Shown here piece by piece: positions 46,246-56,061 of a DNA stretch of 64,000 bases. The notes beneath the pieces were generated by a model. The model was not told the origin of the DNA and made no database searches. It worked only from the letters and a program-made list of their open reading frames with translations. Position 1 is the stretch's first letter, and each line of letters opens with the position of its first letter. Where the stretch lies: positions 1 to 64,000 of the forward strand of contig NZ_JAQFWP010000029.1 in NCBI RefSeq assembly GCF_027706745.1, written 5' to 3'. This stretch comes from Nocardiopsis suaedae (lineage in GTDB: Bacteria > Actinomycetota > Actinomycetes > Streptosporangiales > Streptosporangiaceae). Both the position numbers and the translations under genes were made by a program.

Positions 46246-47667
46246 GTGTCGGTCGAACTCATCACGGTCCTGGCGATGGCGGCGGTCTTCGCCGTCGCCA
46301 TGGCCGTCCCGGTCAACATGGGGGCCGTGGCGTTCGCCGCGGCCTTCCTGGTGGGCACCCTCGCCGTGGGGATGACCGCCGACGAGATCCTCGCGGGCTT
46401 CCCCGGCTCGCTCTTCCTCATCCTGGTCGGCGTCACCTACCTCTTCGCCATCGCCCAGACCAACGGCACCGTCGACCTGCTGATCCGCTGGGCGGTGGCG
46501 GCCGTGCGCGGCCGGGCCGCACTGCTGCCGTGGGTGATGTTCGCGACCGCCTCGGTACTCACCGCCATCGGGGCGCTGAGCCCCGCCGCGGTCGCCATCG
46601 TCGCGCCTGTCGCCATGGGCTTCGCCGCGCGGTACCGCATCGACGCCCTGCTGATGGGCGCCATGGTGGTGCACGGCGCCCAGGCGGGGAGCTTCTCGCC
46701 GGTCAGCGTCTACGGGGGCATCGTCGCCGGGATCCTCGACGACCTGCCCATCGCCATGAACGCGATGGCGGTGTTCGCTCTGACCTACGCGTTCAACCTC
46801 GCGTTCGCCGCCGTGCTGTACCTGGTCCTGGGCCGCCGGACGGGCGGCACCGGGGGACCCGCGCAGCGCGCCTCGTCCGGGCGCGTCCGAAAGGCGGAGC
46901 GCGCCGCGGTCGGGGCGGGGGCCCCGGCGGGCCCCGGCGGCTCCGCGTCCGGCGACGGCATCGGCCACGGCGACGGCATCGGCCACGGCGACGGAGGACC
47001 CGGGGCCGGGACCGCGGACCGGCCGGCCGACGACACGCCCGCGTCCGACGCCGGGCAGGGCCCCGCCCGCATCGGGCTCCCGCAGGTCCTGACCCTGCTG
47101 GGGCTGGCCGTCATGGTCGTGCTGACCGTCGGCTTCCAGCTCCACCTGGGTGCGGTGGCGATGGGGGTGGCCGTCGTCCTGGCCCTGGCCTTCCCCCGGC
47201 AGCAGAAGGAGGCCGTGGACAAGATCAGCTGGCCCATCGTGCTGCTCCTGTGCGGCGTGCTGACCTACGTCTCGGTGCTGGAAGAGGCCGGCACCATCGA
47301 GTGGGTGGGCGATGCGGTCGTCGGCCTCGACGCGGCCCTGCTCAGCGCCCTGGTGCTGTGCGCGATCGCGGCCGCCGTCACCGCGGTGGCCTCCTCCACG
47401 GCGATGCTCGGCATGCTCATCCCGCTGGCCGCGCCCTTCCTCATGCAGGGGGACGTGTCCACCACCGCGATGATCGCCGCGCTCGCGATCTCGGTGACCA
47501 TGACCGACATCAGCCCGTTCTCCACCAACGGCGCACTCGTGCTGGCCAATTCGCGCACCGGCGACGCCCAGCGCTTCTCCCGTCGGATGCTCGCCTACAC
47601 CGGTCTGACGTGCGTCGCCGCCCCCCTGGTGTCGTGGGCGGCGATCGTCGTGCCCGGCGTGTTCTGA
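46246..47667 (+). CDS. MatC-like dicarboxylate (malonate) carrier
   Basis: About 473 aa; the GTG start follows GAGGAG. Eleven or so membrane helices are split by a hydrophilic Gly/Asp/His loop in the middle (residues 200-280, with GHGDGIGHGDG). The N-terminal half (MGAVAFAAAFLVGTLAVGMTADEILAGFP) and SFSPVSVYGGIVAGI resemble the MatC N-terminal domain of dicarboxylate carriers. The C-terminal MTDISPFSTNGALVLAN is also typical. With the downstream CoA-transferase and carboxyltransferase genes, malonate is the best guess. It is convergent with the GntR gene and shares its operator type. Confidence 0.82.
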   Translation: MSVELITVLAMAAVFAVAMAVPVNMGAVAFAAAFLVGTLAVGMTADEILAGFPGSLFLILVGVTYLFAIAQTNGTVDLLIRWAVAAVRGRAALLPWVMFATASVLTAIGALSPAAVAIVAPVAMGFAARYRIDALLMGAMVVHGAQAGSFSPVSVYGGIVAGILDDLPIAMNAMAVFALTYAFNLAFAAVLYLVLGRRTGGTGGPAQRASSGRVRKAERAAVGAGAPAGPGGSASGDGIGHGDGIGHGDGGPGAGTADRPADDTPASDAGQGPARIGLPQVLTLLGLAVMVVLTVGFQLHLGAVAMGVAVVLALAFPRQQKEAVDKISWPIVLLLCGVLTYVSVLEEAGTIEWVGDAVVGLDAALLSALVLCAIAAAVTAVASSTAMLGMLIPLAAPFLMQGDVSTTAMIAALAISVTMTDISPFSTNGALVLANSRTGDAQRFSRRMLAYTGLTCVAAPLVSWAAIVVPGVF

Positions 47668-47706
47668 GCGGCCCCCGTCCGGGGCGGGGCCGCGGTCCCG
47701 CCCCGG

Positions 47707-48408
47707 TTAGTCGGTGACCGGCGGCACGTCCGAGACCAGGAGCAGGTGCGCGTACATGGCGTCCGCCGCCGCCCGGGAGTCGCCGCCGCGGATGGCCTCG
47801 GCGATGCGCTCGTGGCCCGCCAGGGACCGGTCGGGGCGGTCCGGCTGGGACAGCGACTCCACCCGGGTCTGCATGATCATCGGCGACAGCTCGGCCATCA
47901 TCCGGGCCAGCAGGCCGTTGCGCGCGGCGCGGGTCACGGCCTCGTGGAAGAGCCGGTCGCCGGAGACGCCGCGCTCGCCCGAGGCGATCTCCGCGCGCAT
48001 CACCCCGATGGCCGCGTCGATGCGGGCGATGTCCTCCTGGTCGCGCCGGGCCGCGGCCAACTCGGCGAGCTTGACCTCCAGCGCCTGGCGCGCCTCGATG
48101 GTCTCCGCGCGCCGGTTGTCGCGGTCCCGCAGCACCTGCAGGACCTGCTCCTCGGTGGGCACGTGCCGGATGATCGCGCCGTCCCCGTGGCGCACGTCGA
48201 GGACCCCCTGCACCTCCAGGGCGACCAGCGCCTGCCCCAGGGACACACGGCTCACCCCCAGGTCGGCGGCGAACTCGCGCTCGGAGGGCAGCCGGTCGCC
48301 GGGGGCCAGGCCGGCCTCCCGGATGTACTCGATCAGCCGCTCCACCAGCTGCTCGTAGAGCCGCGGGCGGGCGAGGCGACGGGGGCGGGGCGGCTGCTTG
48401 TCGCTCAT
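47707..48408 (-). CDS. FadR/GntR family transcriptional regulator
   Basis: About 233 aa. The winged helix RLYEQLVERLIEYIREAGLAPGDRLPSEREFAADLGVSRVSLGQAL (residues 14-60) is a textbook GntR domain. The FCD effector domain with metal-binding His positions (FHEAVTRAARN, LAGHERIAEAI, MYAHLL) follows. It lies between the carrier and the carboxyltransferase genes, each of which has a matching ATTGG-CTAGT-CCAAT palindrome upstream. Confidence 0.92.
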   Translation of the reverse strand: MSDKQPPRPRRLARPRLYEQLVERLIEYIREAGLAPGDRLPSEREFAADLGVSRVSLGQALVALEVQGVLDVRHGDGAIIRHVPTEEQVLQVLRDRDNRRAETIEARQALEVKLAELAAARRDQEDIARIDAAIGVMRAEIASGERGVSGDRLFHEAVTRAARNGLLARMMAELSPMIMQTRVESLSQPDRPDRSLAGHERIAEAIRGGDSRAAADAMYAHLLLVSDVPPVTD

Positions 48409-48573
48409 GGGTCCCTTCGCGTGGGCCGGTTCGGCGGCGGGGCGTGCGGGTGCTCGGCGGGGTCCTGTTCGGATCATAGCTGGCGCAGTGGCCCGTCCAC
48501 TGGGCCGCATGAGGCCGCGGTCACCTCTTTCCGCCCGATCTCCGGGGCGCTATTGACGAATCACGCTGTGGGC

Positions 48574-48590
48574 TATTGGCTAGTCCAATA
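48574..48590. promoter_or_regulatory. GntR/FadR-type operator, site B
   Basis: TATTGG-CTAGT-CCAATA, 26 bp before the carboxyltransferase start and between divergent genes. The core is the reverse complement of site A, and flanking GGC/GCC extends the symmetry. Confidence 0.72.
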
Positions 48591-48616
48591 AGCCAATGAT
48601 CCACCGAGGAGGCGCA

Positions 48617-50161
48617 GTGGCACGAACGACGGAGGCGCGCGGCCGGGCCTCGGTGCGAGAGTTCCTCGCCGGGCTGCTGGACCCGGGGACCTTCGTGCCG
48701 TGGGACGGGCCGTCCGCCGGGGACCCGCCCCACGGCGCCGGCCCGGAGAGCGCGCCCGAGTACGCGGCCGAGCTGGAGCGGGCCCACCGCACCAGCGGCG
48801 CCGACGAGGCGGTCGTCTGCGGGGAGGGGAGGGTCCGCGGCCTGCGCGTGGCCGTCGCCGCCTCGGAGTTCTCCTTCCTCGGCGGCTCCATCGGGGCCGC
48901 GGCCGCCGAGCGGCTGACCCGGGCGGCCGAGCGCGCCACCGACGAGGGCCTGCCCCTGATCGCCGCACCCGCCTCGGGCGGAACCCGCATGCAGGAGGGC
49001 ACCCGGGCCTTCCTGGCCATGGCGAAGGTCTCCGCCGCCATCGCCGAGCACAAGAGCGCCGGGCTGCCCTACCTGGTGTACCTGCGCCACCCGACCACCG
49101 GCGGCGTCCTGGCCTCCTGGGGATCCCAGGGCCATGTCACCCTGGCCGAGCCCCGCGCGCTCATCGGATTCCTCGGCCCGCGCGCGCAGGACGCGATCCT
49201 CGGGCACCGTCTGCCCGAAGGCGTGCAGTCGGCCGAGAACCTGTACCGGCACGGCCTGGTCGACGCCGTCGTGGCCCCCGAAGCCCTGGGGGAGGAGGCC
49301 CACCGGCTTCTGACGCTGATGTCCGCAGGAGGCGGCGCCGTTCCGGCGCCCCTCGCCGAAGCGGTGGACGAGCAGGCGGGGCCCGCACCGGCGGGGGAGG
49401 CATGGGACTCGGTCACCCGCACCCGCCGCGCCGGGCGTCCGGGCCTCGTCGGCCTGCTCCGCCACGCGGCGGAGGAGGCCGTGCTCCTCCACGGCACCGG
49501 GGACGGTCGGGCCGACCCGGCGATGACCGCCGCCTTCGCGCGCTTCGGCGGCACCGCCTGTGTCCTGGTCGGGCAGGACCGCGCGGCGCAGAACGGGGGG
49601 AGCGCGCTCGGCGCCGGGGCGCTCCGCACCGCACGGCGCGGCATCCGCCTGGCCGCCGAGCTGCGCCTGCCGCTGGTCACCGTCATCGATACGCCCGGGG
49701 CCGCGCTCAGTGCCCACGCCGAGGAGGAGGGCATCGCCGGAGAGATCGCGCGCTGCCTCGCCGACCTGGCCACCTTGCCCCAGCCCACCGTGTCGGTGCT
49801 GCTCGGCCAGGGCGCCGGGGGAGCGGCGCTCGCCCTGCTGCCCGCCGACCGGGTGCTGGCCGCACGGCACGCCTGGCTCAGCCCGCTCCCCTTCGAAGGG
49901 GCCAGCGGCATCGTGCACCGCACCCCGGACCGGGCCGCCGAGGTCGCCGCGGGCATGGGCGCCCGCTCCGCGGACCTGCGCGAGGCCGGAGCGGTGGACC
50001 TCATCGTCGACGAGCGCGGCGACGCGGCCGACGAGCCCGAGGCCTTCTGCCGCCGCATGGGCGCGGCGATCGGGCACGGGCTGGGCAGCGTGGCCGCAGA
50101 GGAGGCCGGGGTGCGGCTCGCCCGCCGCCGCGCCCGCTTCTGGAACCTCGGGACCGCCTGA
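48617..50161 (+). CDS. Fused AccD-AccA-type carboxyltransferase
   Basis: About 514 aa; the GTG start follows GAGGAGG. The beta-like half shows APASGGTRMQEGTRAF near residue 118 and TTGGVLASWGSQGH near 157; the alpha-like half shows LVTVIDTPGAALSAHAEEEG near 352 and LLGQGAGGAALALL near 393. The N-terminal zinc ribbon of AccD is absent. Such biotin-independent or stand-alone carboxyltransferases include the malonate decarboxylase beta/gamma subunits and acetyl-CoA carboxylase subunits. Next to a CoA-transferase and a MatC-like carrier, malonyl-CoA handling is the best reading. No biotin carboxylase gene is nearby. Confidence 0.85.
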   Translation: MARTTEARGRASVREFLAGLLDPGTFVPWDGPSAGDPPHGAGPESAPEYAAELERAHRTSGADEAVVCGEGRVRGLRVAVAASEFSFLGGSIGAAAAERLTRAAERATDEGLPLIAAPASGGTRMQEGTRAFLAMAKVSAAIAEHKSAGLPYLVYLRHPTTGGVLASWGSQGHVTLAEPRALIGFLGPRAQDAILGHRLPEGVQSAENLYRHGLVDAVVAPEALGEEAHRLLTLMSAGGGAVPAPLAEAVDEQAGPAPAGEAWDSVTRTRRAGRPGLVGLLRHAAEEAVLLHGTGDGRADPAMTAAFARFGGTACVLVGQDRAAQNGGSALGAGALRTARRGIRLAAELRLPLVTVIDTPGAALSAHAEEEGIAGEIARCLADLATLPQPTVSVLLGQGAGGAALALLPADRVLAARHAWLSPLPFEGASGIVHRTPDRAAEVAAGMGARSADLREAGAVDLIVDERGDAADEPEAFCRRMGAAIGHGLGSVAAEEAGVRLARRRARFWNLGTA

Positions 50162-50243
50162 ACGGCGGCTCACGGACCGGCCCTTTCACCGAGCCCGTCA
50201 TGACCGCCCCGCCGGGGCACCGACCAGGGAGCAGGACACCGAG

Positions 50244-51494
50244 ATGGAGAACCCCACCGACACGGCCGCCGGCCCGCGCGAGACCGGGGGACCGCTGGCC
50301 GGGACCGTGGTCGCCGACCTGAGCCGCGCGCTGGCCGGGCCGCACGCCGCGATGCTGCTGGGCGACCTCGGCGCCCGGGTCATCAAAGTCGAGCGCCCCG
50401 GCAGCGGCGACGACACGCGCGGCTGGGGCCCACCCTTCGCCGGTCCGCAGGAGGAGCCGGTGAGCACCTATTTCCTTTCGTGCAACAGGAACAAGGAGTC
50501 CGTCGAGCTGGATCTGAAGGCCGAGGAGGGCCGCGAACAGCTCACCCGGCTGCTCCGCGTGGCCGACGTGCTGGTGGAGAACTTCCGGCCGGGTGTCCTC
50601 GACCGGCTCGGCTTCGGAGCCGAGCGGCTGCGGGCGATCAACCCGCGCCTGGTGGTCTGCTCCATCACCGGCTTCGGGCACGACGGGCCCGAGGGCGGCC
50701 GGGCCGGGTACGACCAGATCGCCCAGGGGGAGGCCGGGCTGATGAGCCTGACCGGCCCCGACCCGCACACCCCGACCAAGTCGGGGGTGCCCATCGGTGA
50801 CCTGCTGGCGGGGATGAACGGCGCCCAGGGCGTGCTGGCCGCGCTGTACGAGCGGGAGCGGACGGGGCGCGGGCGGATCGTGCGTACCTCTCTGCTGTCC
50901 TCGATCGTGGGCGTGCACGCCTTCCAGGGCACCCGGTGGACCGTCGCGGGCGAGGTGCCGCGGGCGATGGGCAACCACCACCCCTCGATCGCCCCGTACG
51001 GCGCCTTCGCCTGCGCGGACGGGGTGCTCCAGGTGTCGGTCGCCAGCGAGGGGCAGTGGGACCGGTTCGCCGCGCTCGTGGGCCTGGAACCGGGGGACTC
51101 CCGGTTCGCCTCGAACGCCGACCGGGTGGCCAACCGGGAGGAGCTGACCGCCGAACTGGAGCGGCGGTTCAAGGAGGACGGGCGGGACCGCTGGCTGGAG
51201 CGCCTGACCGGGATCGGCATCCCCTGCGGGGCGCTGCGCACCATCGACGAGGTCTACGAGTGGGAGCAGACGCGCTCCCAGGGCCTGGTCATCGAGGTCG
51301 ACCACCCCGGCCTGGGGCGCATCGAGCTGCCCGGCCCGGCGATCCGCTTCGACCCCGACGGTGCGGCGGAGGACGAGCCGGCAGGGGACGGGCGGACGGC
51401 GCCGACCGGGGGCCACAGGCCGCCGCCGATGCTCGGCCAGCACACGGCCGCCGTACTGGCCTGGCTGGACGCCACCGCCGGCGAGCGCACCTGA
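50244..51494 (+). CDS. CaiB/BaiF family CoA-transferase
   Basis: About 416 aa. AGTVVADLSRALAGPHAAMLLGDLGARVIKVERP (residues 17-50) is the family opening. SCNRNKESVELDLK, VLVENFRPGVLDRLG, SITGFGHDGP, GYDQIAQGEAGLMSLTG (catalytic Asp) and GVPIGDLLAGM follow in order. The enzyme exchanges CoA between carboxylic acids. It is 82 nt downstream of the carboxyltransferase on the same strand; together they could activate imported malonate and decarboxylate it. Confidence 0.92.
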   Translation: MENPTDTAAGPRETGGPLAGTVVADLSRALAGPHAAMLLGDLGARVIKVERPGSGDDTRGWGPPFAGPQEEPVSTYFLSCNRNKESVELDLKAEEGREQLTRLLRVADVLVENFRPGVLDRLGFGAERLRAINPRLVVCSITGFGHDGPEGGRAGYDQIAQGEAGLMSLTGPDPHTPTKSGVPIGDLLAGMNGAQGVLAALYERERTGRGRIVRTSLLSSIVGVHAFQGTRWTVAGEVPRAMGNHHPSIAPYGAFACADGVLQVSVASEGQWDRFAALVGLEPGDSRFASNADRVANREELTAELERRFKEDGRDRWLERLTGIGIPCGALRTIDEVYEWEQTRSQGLVIEVDHPGLGRIELPGPAIRFDPDGAAEDEPAGDGRTAPTGGHRPPPMLGQHTAAVLAWLDATAGERT

Positions 51495-51504
51495 GCCGCC
51501 CCCA

Positions 51505-51677
51505 GAGCGTGTCGTTCCCCCGTAGGTGAGGACGACCCGGTCGTCGGCCAAGCCGTCGTCGAGCTCATCGACGAGGTCGTCGTACTCCTCATCGGACACG
51601 TCGCGGCCGAACGCCGTCGCCGTGCCTTCCGCGCGGTCGACGGTCAGGGAGGCGTCCTCGGGAAGCACCGCCCCCAC
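51505..51677 (-). pseudogene. Possible fragment of a small acidic protein gene
   Basis: A minus-strand frame from a GTG at 51677 reads LPEDASLTVDRAEGTATAFG, then an acidic helix DEEYDDLVDELDD and RVVLTYG, which looks coding. It then runs into antisense of the CoA-transferase gene without a stop, so the gene is truncated or broken. The rest of 51495-51904 shows no gene I can support. Confidence 0.3.
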
Positions 51678-51904
51678 AGGCCGATCAGTGCGGCGTTCCC
51701 GCGGCCGCTGCCGGGCTCCGGCTCGCCGCCGATCGGCCGCCTCACGCTCCAGCGGAGGCTCAGGTTCTTGGTGCGCGGGGTGGACGGCGGCGGGGCCCGC
51801 CGCCGGTGACGAGCCGACCGCTGAGCACCCTGCATCCGCACCCGGAGGTGCTCCGGAACGCATGCGCCGGAGCGCCGCCCGACATGGACGAGGCGGCCCA
51901 TGCC

Positions 51905-52849
51905 TCAGTCGCTGGGGAAGGCGGCCCCGGTGAGCTCTTCGGAGATGTGCCAGATGCGCCGGGCGTCCTGAGGGCTGCGCAGGCGGCTGTAGAGCTTCTG
52001 CTCACCGGGAGGACCCCCCAGGTGCCCGGGGCCGCTGGGGCCGTACAGTCCGCCGCCCCTCGCGGTGGGGGAGGTGGCGGCGTGCAGTGCGGGGAGCTTC
52101 GCGCTCTCGACCGTGCCGATGAGGATTCCGCGGGCGGACAGGGCACGGAAGAGGCGCACGCTCAGGGTGTCCCTGGCGCGGCCGACCTCGGGGCGGGCGG
52201 CGAGCAGGCTGGTCGGGGCGACCCCCGGATGGGACAGATTGCTGGTGATGCCCCAGCCGGCGGCCTCGCTGCGCCGGTTCAGCTCGAGGCCGAAGAGGCC
52301 GAACGCGATCTTCGACTGGCTGTAGGCGGCCATGCCCGTGTAGGACCGCTCCCAGTTCAGGTCCTCCCAGTTGATGGCGCCCTGGTTGGCCGCGACGCTG
52401 ATCTGCGAGGTCACCCGGGCCCGGCCGGCGCGCAGCAGCGGGAGCAGGCGAGCCGCCAGGGCGAAGTGGCCCAGGTGGTTGGTGCCGAATTGCAGTTCGA
52501 ACCCGTCGTCGGTGGTCTGCCGGTCGGGCGGGGTCATGACGCCCGCGTTGTTGATCAGCAGGTGAATGGGCTCGTCCTCCTCCAGCAGAGCCGTGCCCAG
52601 AGCGGTGACGGAGGCGAGCGACGCCAGGTCGAGCGTGCGCAGCGACACGTCCGCGCCGGGGGCCTTCCGGCGGATCTCGGCGAGTGCCGCCTCGCCCTTA
52701 CGGGCATTGCGCACGGGCAGGACGACCTGGGCGCCGGCCGCGGCGAGGCGGGATGCCGTGCCGAGGCCCATGCCGTCGCTCGCCCCGGTGACGACGGCTC
52801 GTTTCCCGTGCAGGCCGGGGATGGTGATGTCGATGTCTCGGCGTGGCAT
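51905..52849 (-). CDS. Short-chain dehydrogenase/reductase (retinol dehydrogenase-like)
   Basis: About 314 aa. NAD(P) motif [14 protein letters not shown] near residue 20, LINNAGVM near 98, and the catalytic Tyr in [14 protein letters not shown] near 181, preceded by a region with Ser where the catalytic Ser is expected. The N-terminal basic RRDID and length fit the WWOX/retinol-dehydrogenase-like SDR group. It is divergent from an MmyB-type regulator, an arrangement repeated 2 kb later. Confidence 0.9.
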   Translation of the reverse strand: MPRRDIDITIPGLHGKRAVVTGASDGMGLGTASRLAAAGAQVVLPVRNARKGEAALAEIRRKAPGADVSLRTLDLASLASVTALGTALLEEDEPIHLLINNAGVMTPPDRQTTDDGFELQFGTNHLGHFALAARLLPLLRAGRARVTSQISVAANQGAINWEDLNWERSYTGMAAYSQSKIAFGLFGLELNRRSEAAGWGITSNLSHPGVAPTSLLAARPEVGRARDTLSVRLFRALSARGILIGTVESAKLPALHAATSPTARGGGLYGPSGPGHLGGPPGEQKLYSRLRSPQDARRIWHISEELTGAAFPSD

Positions 52850-53185
52850 CAGGGTCGCTTTCCGATCGGCTGGTCGGCGGTTCTCAGCCCGGCCTCGGCT
52901 CCTGGCGGGGGCGGATGATGCCGCCGGAACCGCCAGTGGCCGGCGCGACACGGCGGGCGGGTGCTGGGCACGGCTGGAGCCGTTTCGTACCAGGGTCCCG
53001 AACGCGGGTCCTCCCGGAGAGGTGTGACGCGCCGTCCTGCCTGCTCGGGTATGTGATCGAGTCTCGGACGGCGTCCTGGCCGCGGCAAGCCGCGAGAGGG
53101 GGATCGACGGTCCGTGGATGCCGGGACGCGCGAGCGGTAGGAACATGGCAGGGAGAAGCGGCATGGTCGGTGAAAGGGGCGCACG
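52850..53185. other. Divergent intergenic region between SDR and MmyB-type regulator genes
   Basis: 336 bp with no supportable gene. It must hold both promoters. A weak CCTC-CCGGA-GAGG inverted repeat near 53010-53025 is the only symmetry I noticed; it does not match the operator of the second pair. Confidence 0.4.
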
Positions 53186-54025
53186 GTGATCGATCGGCCC
53201 GGTCTGGCGGAGTTCCTGCGACGCTGCCGGGAGGCTCTGCGACCCGAGGACGTCGGCCTCCCGCGGGGACGGCGCCGTAGGACCGGCGGGCTGCGGCGGG
53301 AAGAGGCCGCTTCGCTGTGCCACATGTCGACCGACTATTACGCGCGGCTCGAGCGGGCACGCGGTCCTCGGCCCTCCGAGCAGATGCTCGCCTCCATCGC
53401 GCAAGGCCTGCACCTGTCCCTCGACGAGCGCGACCACCTGTTCCGGTTGGCCGGACAGACCCCGCCCGTGCGGGGCGCGGACAGCACGCACATCGGCCCC
53501 GGATTGCTGCGCATCCTCGACCGCCTGCACGACACACCGGCGGAGATCGTCACCGAGCTCGGGGAGACGCTGCGGCAGACCCCGCTCGGCATCGCGCTCA
53601 CCGGCGACCAGACCCGCTACAGCGGCCCGGCCCGCAGCATCGGCTACCGCTGGTTCACGGACCCGGCCGCCCGAGAGCTCTACCGCCCCGACGACCACGC
53701 GCACCTCAGCCGCGTGTTCGCCTCGGGGCTGCGCGCGGTGGCCGCGCTGCGGGGCCCCGGTTCCCGCGCGGCCCACTACGCCGACCTGCTGCTCGCGCAC
53801 AGCGAGGAATTCCGCCGGGTCTGGAACGAGCACGAGGTCGGTGTCCGGCCGGACACGGTGAAACACTTCATCCACCCCGAGGTCGGCGCACTGGAACTGA
53901 CCTGCCAGACGCTCGTCGATCCGGACCACGCGCACCTCCTGCTCGTCTACACCGCCACCCCCGGCAGCGCGAGCCGCGAGAAGCTGCGGCTGCTCTCGGC
54001 CGTCGGGGCGCAGGCGCTTCCCTGA
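53186..54025 (+). CDS. MmyB-like helix-turn-helix transcriptional regulator
   Basis: About 279 aa; the GTG follows GAAAGGGG. The N-terminal XRE domain ([53 protein letters not shown]) is joined to the MmyB-like ligand-binding domain ([50 protein letters not shown]). Family members bind fatty-acid-like ligands and usually regulate an adjacent oxidoreductase gene. Here the divergent SDR is that partner. Confidence 0.92.
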   Translation: MIDRPGLAEFLRRCREALRPEDVGLPRGRRRRTGGLRREEAASLCHMSTDYYARLERARGPRPSEQMLASIAQGLHLSLDERDHLFRLAGQTPPVRGADSTHIGPGLLRILDRLHDTPAEIVTELGETLRQTPLGIALTGDQTRYSGPARSIGYRWFTDPAARELYRPDDHAHLSRVFASGLRAVAALRGPGSRAAHYADLLLAHSEEFRRVWNEHEVGVRPDTVKHFIHPEVGALELTCQTLVDPDHAHLLLVYTATPGSASREKLRLLSAVGAQALP

Positions 54026-54086
54026 CGGGTTCGGTCCGCCGCGGCCGCACACGCGGCGCCGCCGCGAGGCGGTTCACTGCGGTGCG

Positions 54087-54854
54087 TCACTGGGCGGTCC
54101 ATCCGCCGTCGGCGGGGAGGAGCGCGCCGGTGATGAAGGAGGAGGCGTCGGAGGCGAGAAAGGCGACGGCCTCCGCGATCTCGTCCGGGCGTCCGATGCG
54201 GCCCAGCGGGTGGGCCGGGCCGAAGGAGGCGAGCATCTCCCGGCCGTTGTCGACGACGCCGTCCATGATGTCGGTGTCGATGACGCCGGGCAGGACGGCG
54301 TTGGAGCGGATGCCCTTGGGACCGCCCTCGATCGCCAGCACCCGGGTGATCTGGGCCAGGGCGCCCTTGGAGGCGGCGTAGGCGGTCTGGGTGGCGAAGG
54401 CGACGACGGACGAGACGGAGGCGATCGAGACGATGGCCCCGCCGCGGCCGGCCGCCTCCATGGCGCGGAAGGCCTCGCGGGCCTGGAGGAAGTTGCCGCG
54501 GGCGTTGACGCGCAGGATGGCGTCGAAGTCGTCGGCGGTGGTCTCGGTGACGGGTTCGTTGAGGGTGCGGCCGGCATTGTTGACCAGGATGTCCAGCGAG
54601 CCGAAGCGGCTCGTGGCCAGCTCCGCGGTGGCGCGGGCGCGGTCTTCGTCGGCGACGTCGCCGACGAGGGCGGCGATGGTGTCCGGGTCCTCGGCGGCCA
54701 GGTCCTCGACGGCCGCCGAGCGGTCGGTGACGACCAGGCGGGCGCCGCGGGCGTGCAGCAGGGTGGCGGTGGCGCGGCCGATGCCGCGGGCGGCACCGGT
54801 GACGACGGCGACGCGGCCGGTGAGGTCCCAGGGGGCGGGCAGGGGTGCGGTCAT
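54087..54854 (-). CDS. Short-chain dehydrogenase/reductase
   Basis: About 255 aa, classical SDR. VVTGAARGIGRATA near residue 17 binds NAD(P), with DVAD, LVNNAGRTLN near 94, the Ser in IVSIASVSS, and YAASKGALAQITR near 158 carrying the catalytic Tyr and Lys. The end LPADGGWTAQ is standard. The ATG follows GGAGGA. It is divergent from an MmyB-type regulator across a perfect 14-bp inverted repeat. Confidence 0.93.
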   Translation of the reverse strand: MTAPLPAPWDLTGRVAVVTGAARGIGRATATLLHARGARLVVTDRSAAVEDLAAEDPDTIAALVGDVADEDRARATAELATSRFGSLDILVNNAGRTLNEPVTETTADDFDAILRVNARGNFLQAREAFRAMEAAGRGGAIVSIASVSSVVAFATQTAYAASKGALAQITRVLAIEGGPKGIRSNAVLPGVIDTDIMDGVVDNGREMLASFGPAHPLGRIGRPDEIAEAVAFLASDASSFITGALLPADGGWTAQ

Positions 54855-54963
54855 GCGGTTCCTCCAGTGGTGTTCAGCGGGTCGGCCGGCCCGTCGTCTT
54901 CGGAGCGGGGTGTGGCCGTGCCGTCGAGGCTGCCCTGGTCGTCGGTGAGACGGGAGAGGCGGG

Positions 54964-54994
54964 GTCCTCCTGGGTGCAGCGCACCCAGGAGGAC
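54964..54994. promoter_or_regulatory. Perfect 31-bp palindrome between SDR and MmyB-type regulator
   Basis: GTCCTCCTGGGTGC and GCACCCAGGAGGAC are perfect 14-bp arms around AGC, 28 bp before the regulator ATG. It is the most likely binding site of the divergent MmyB-type protein. Confidence 0.72.
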
Positions 54995-55022
54995 GGCCGG
55001 ACGCCGGTCTACCCTGGGGTGT

Positions 55023-55865
55023 ATGGCAGCACGCACCGAGCTCGGCGCCTACCTCTCCGCCCGCCGCGCCCAGGTCACCCCGGCCGAAGCGAACCTCCCG
55101 GCCACCGGCCATCGCCGTGTGCCCGGGCTGCGCCGCGAGGAGGTCGCCCTCCTCGCGGGCGTCAGCGCGGACTACTACATCCGCCTGGAGCAGGGGCGGG
55201 AGCGCTCGCCCTCGGCCCAGGTGCTCGACGCGCTGGCCGCCGCGCTGCGGCTGGGCGAGGACGGACGGCTGCACCTCTTCCACGTCGCGGGCGTGGGGCC
55301 GCGCGCCGCGGCGGCCGCCGTCACCGACCGGGTGGAGCCCAGCCTGCTGGCCCTGATGGACGCCTGGCCGCACAATCCGGCCATCGTCTACAACCGCGCG
55401 TACGACGTCCTGGCCTCCAACGCCATCGCCGACGCCCTCTTCCACGAATGGACGCACTCGCGCAACCTGATGCACGTGGTCTTCACCGACCCGGCCGCCC
55501 GCGCCTTCTACCGCGACTGGCACGAGGTCGCCCGCAATTCGGTCGCCGGCTTCCGCCTCGGCCACGGCGCGGCCCCGGACGATCCGCGGGTGCGGCAGGT
55601 GCTGGGCGAACTCATCGACGCGAGCCCCGAATTCGCCGAGCTGTGGTCCCGCCACGACGCCCGTGGCAAGGCCCTGGAGCGCAAACGCTTCACCCACCGC
55701 GCCGTCGGCCCGCTGACGCTGACCATGCAGACCTTCGACGTGCGCTCCGCCCCGGGCCAGGAACTGGTCGTCTACCATGCCGAGCCCGCCTCCCCCGACA
55801 ACAGCGCCCTCGCCCTGCTCGGCTCCCTGGCCGCCGGCACGACCGCCCGGGGGGCCGGCGCCTGA
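55023..55865 (+). CDS. MmyB-like helix-turn-helix transcriptional regulator
   Basis: About 280 aa. The XRE domain has ELGAYLSARRAQVTPAEANLP, GLRREEVALLAGVSADYYIRLEQGRE and SAQVLDALAAALRL; the MmyB-like domain has HNPAIVYNRAYDVLASNAIADALF, FTDPAARAFYRDWHEVAR and LERKRFTHRAVGPLTLTMQTF. It resembles the regulator at 53186 but is clearly diverged from it. It is divergent from an SDR gene and very likely represses it through the 54964-54994 palindrome. Confidence 0.93.
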   Translation: MAARTELGAYLSARRAQVTPAEANLPATGHRRVPGLRREEVALLAGVSADYYIRLEQGRERSPSAQVLDALAAALRLGEDGRLHLFHVAGVGPRAAAAAVTDRVEPSLLALMDAWPHNPAIVYNRAYDVLASNAIADALFHEWTHSRNLMHVVFTDPAARAFYRDWHEVARNSVAGFRLGHGAAPDDPRVRQVLGELIDASPEFAELWSRHDARGKALERKRFTHRAVGPLTLTMQTFDVRSAPGQELVVYHAEPASPDNSALALLGSLAAGTTARGAGA

Positions 55866-56061
55866 GGGGGCGGCCGTTCAGACGCCGGAGTTCGACCGGG
55901 CCGGTTGTCCCTTCTGGGAAAGGAACGCCATTCTCGGGCCGCCCGACCGTGCGAGGATCTGACAAGCAATTGACGGCCGGTGACATTCAGCGACGCGCGA
56001 TCGCTGCCTACCTTGGAGAAGCAGTGAGTGATCCGCTCGCGTTCCTCTGAAAGGAATAGTC

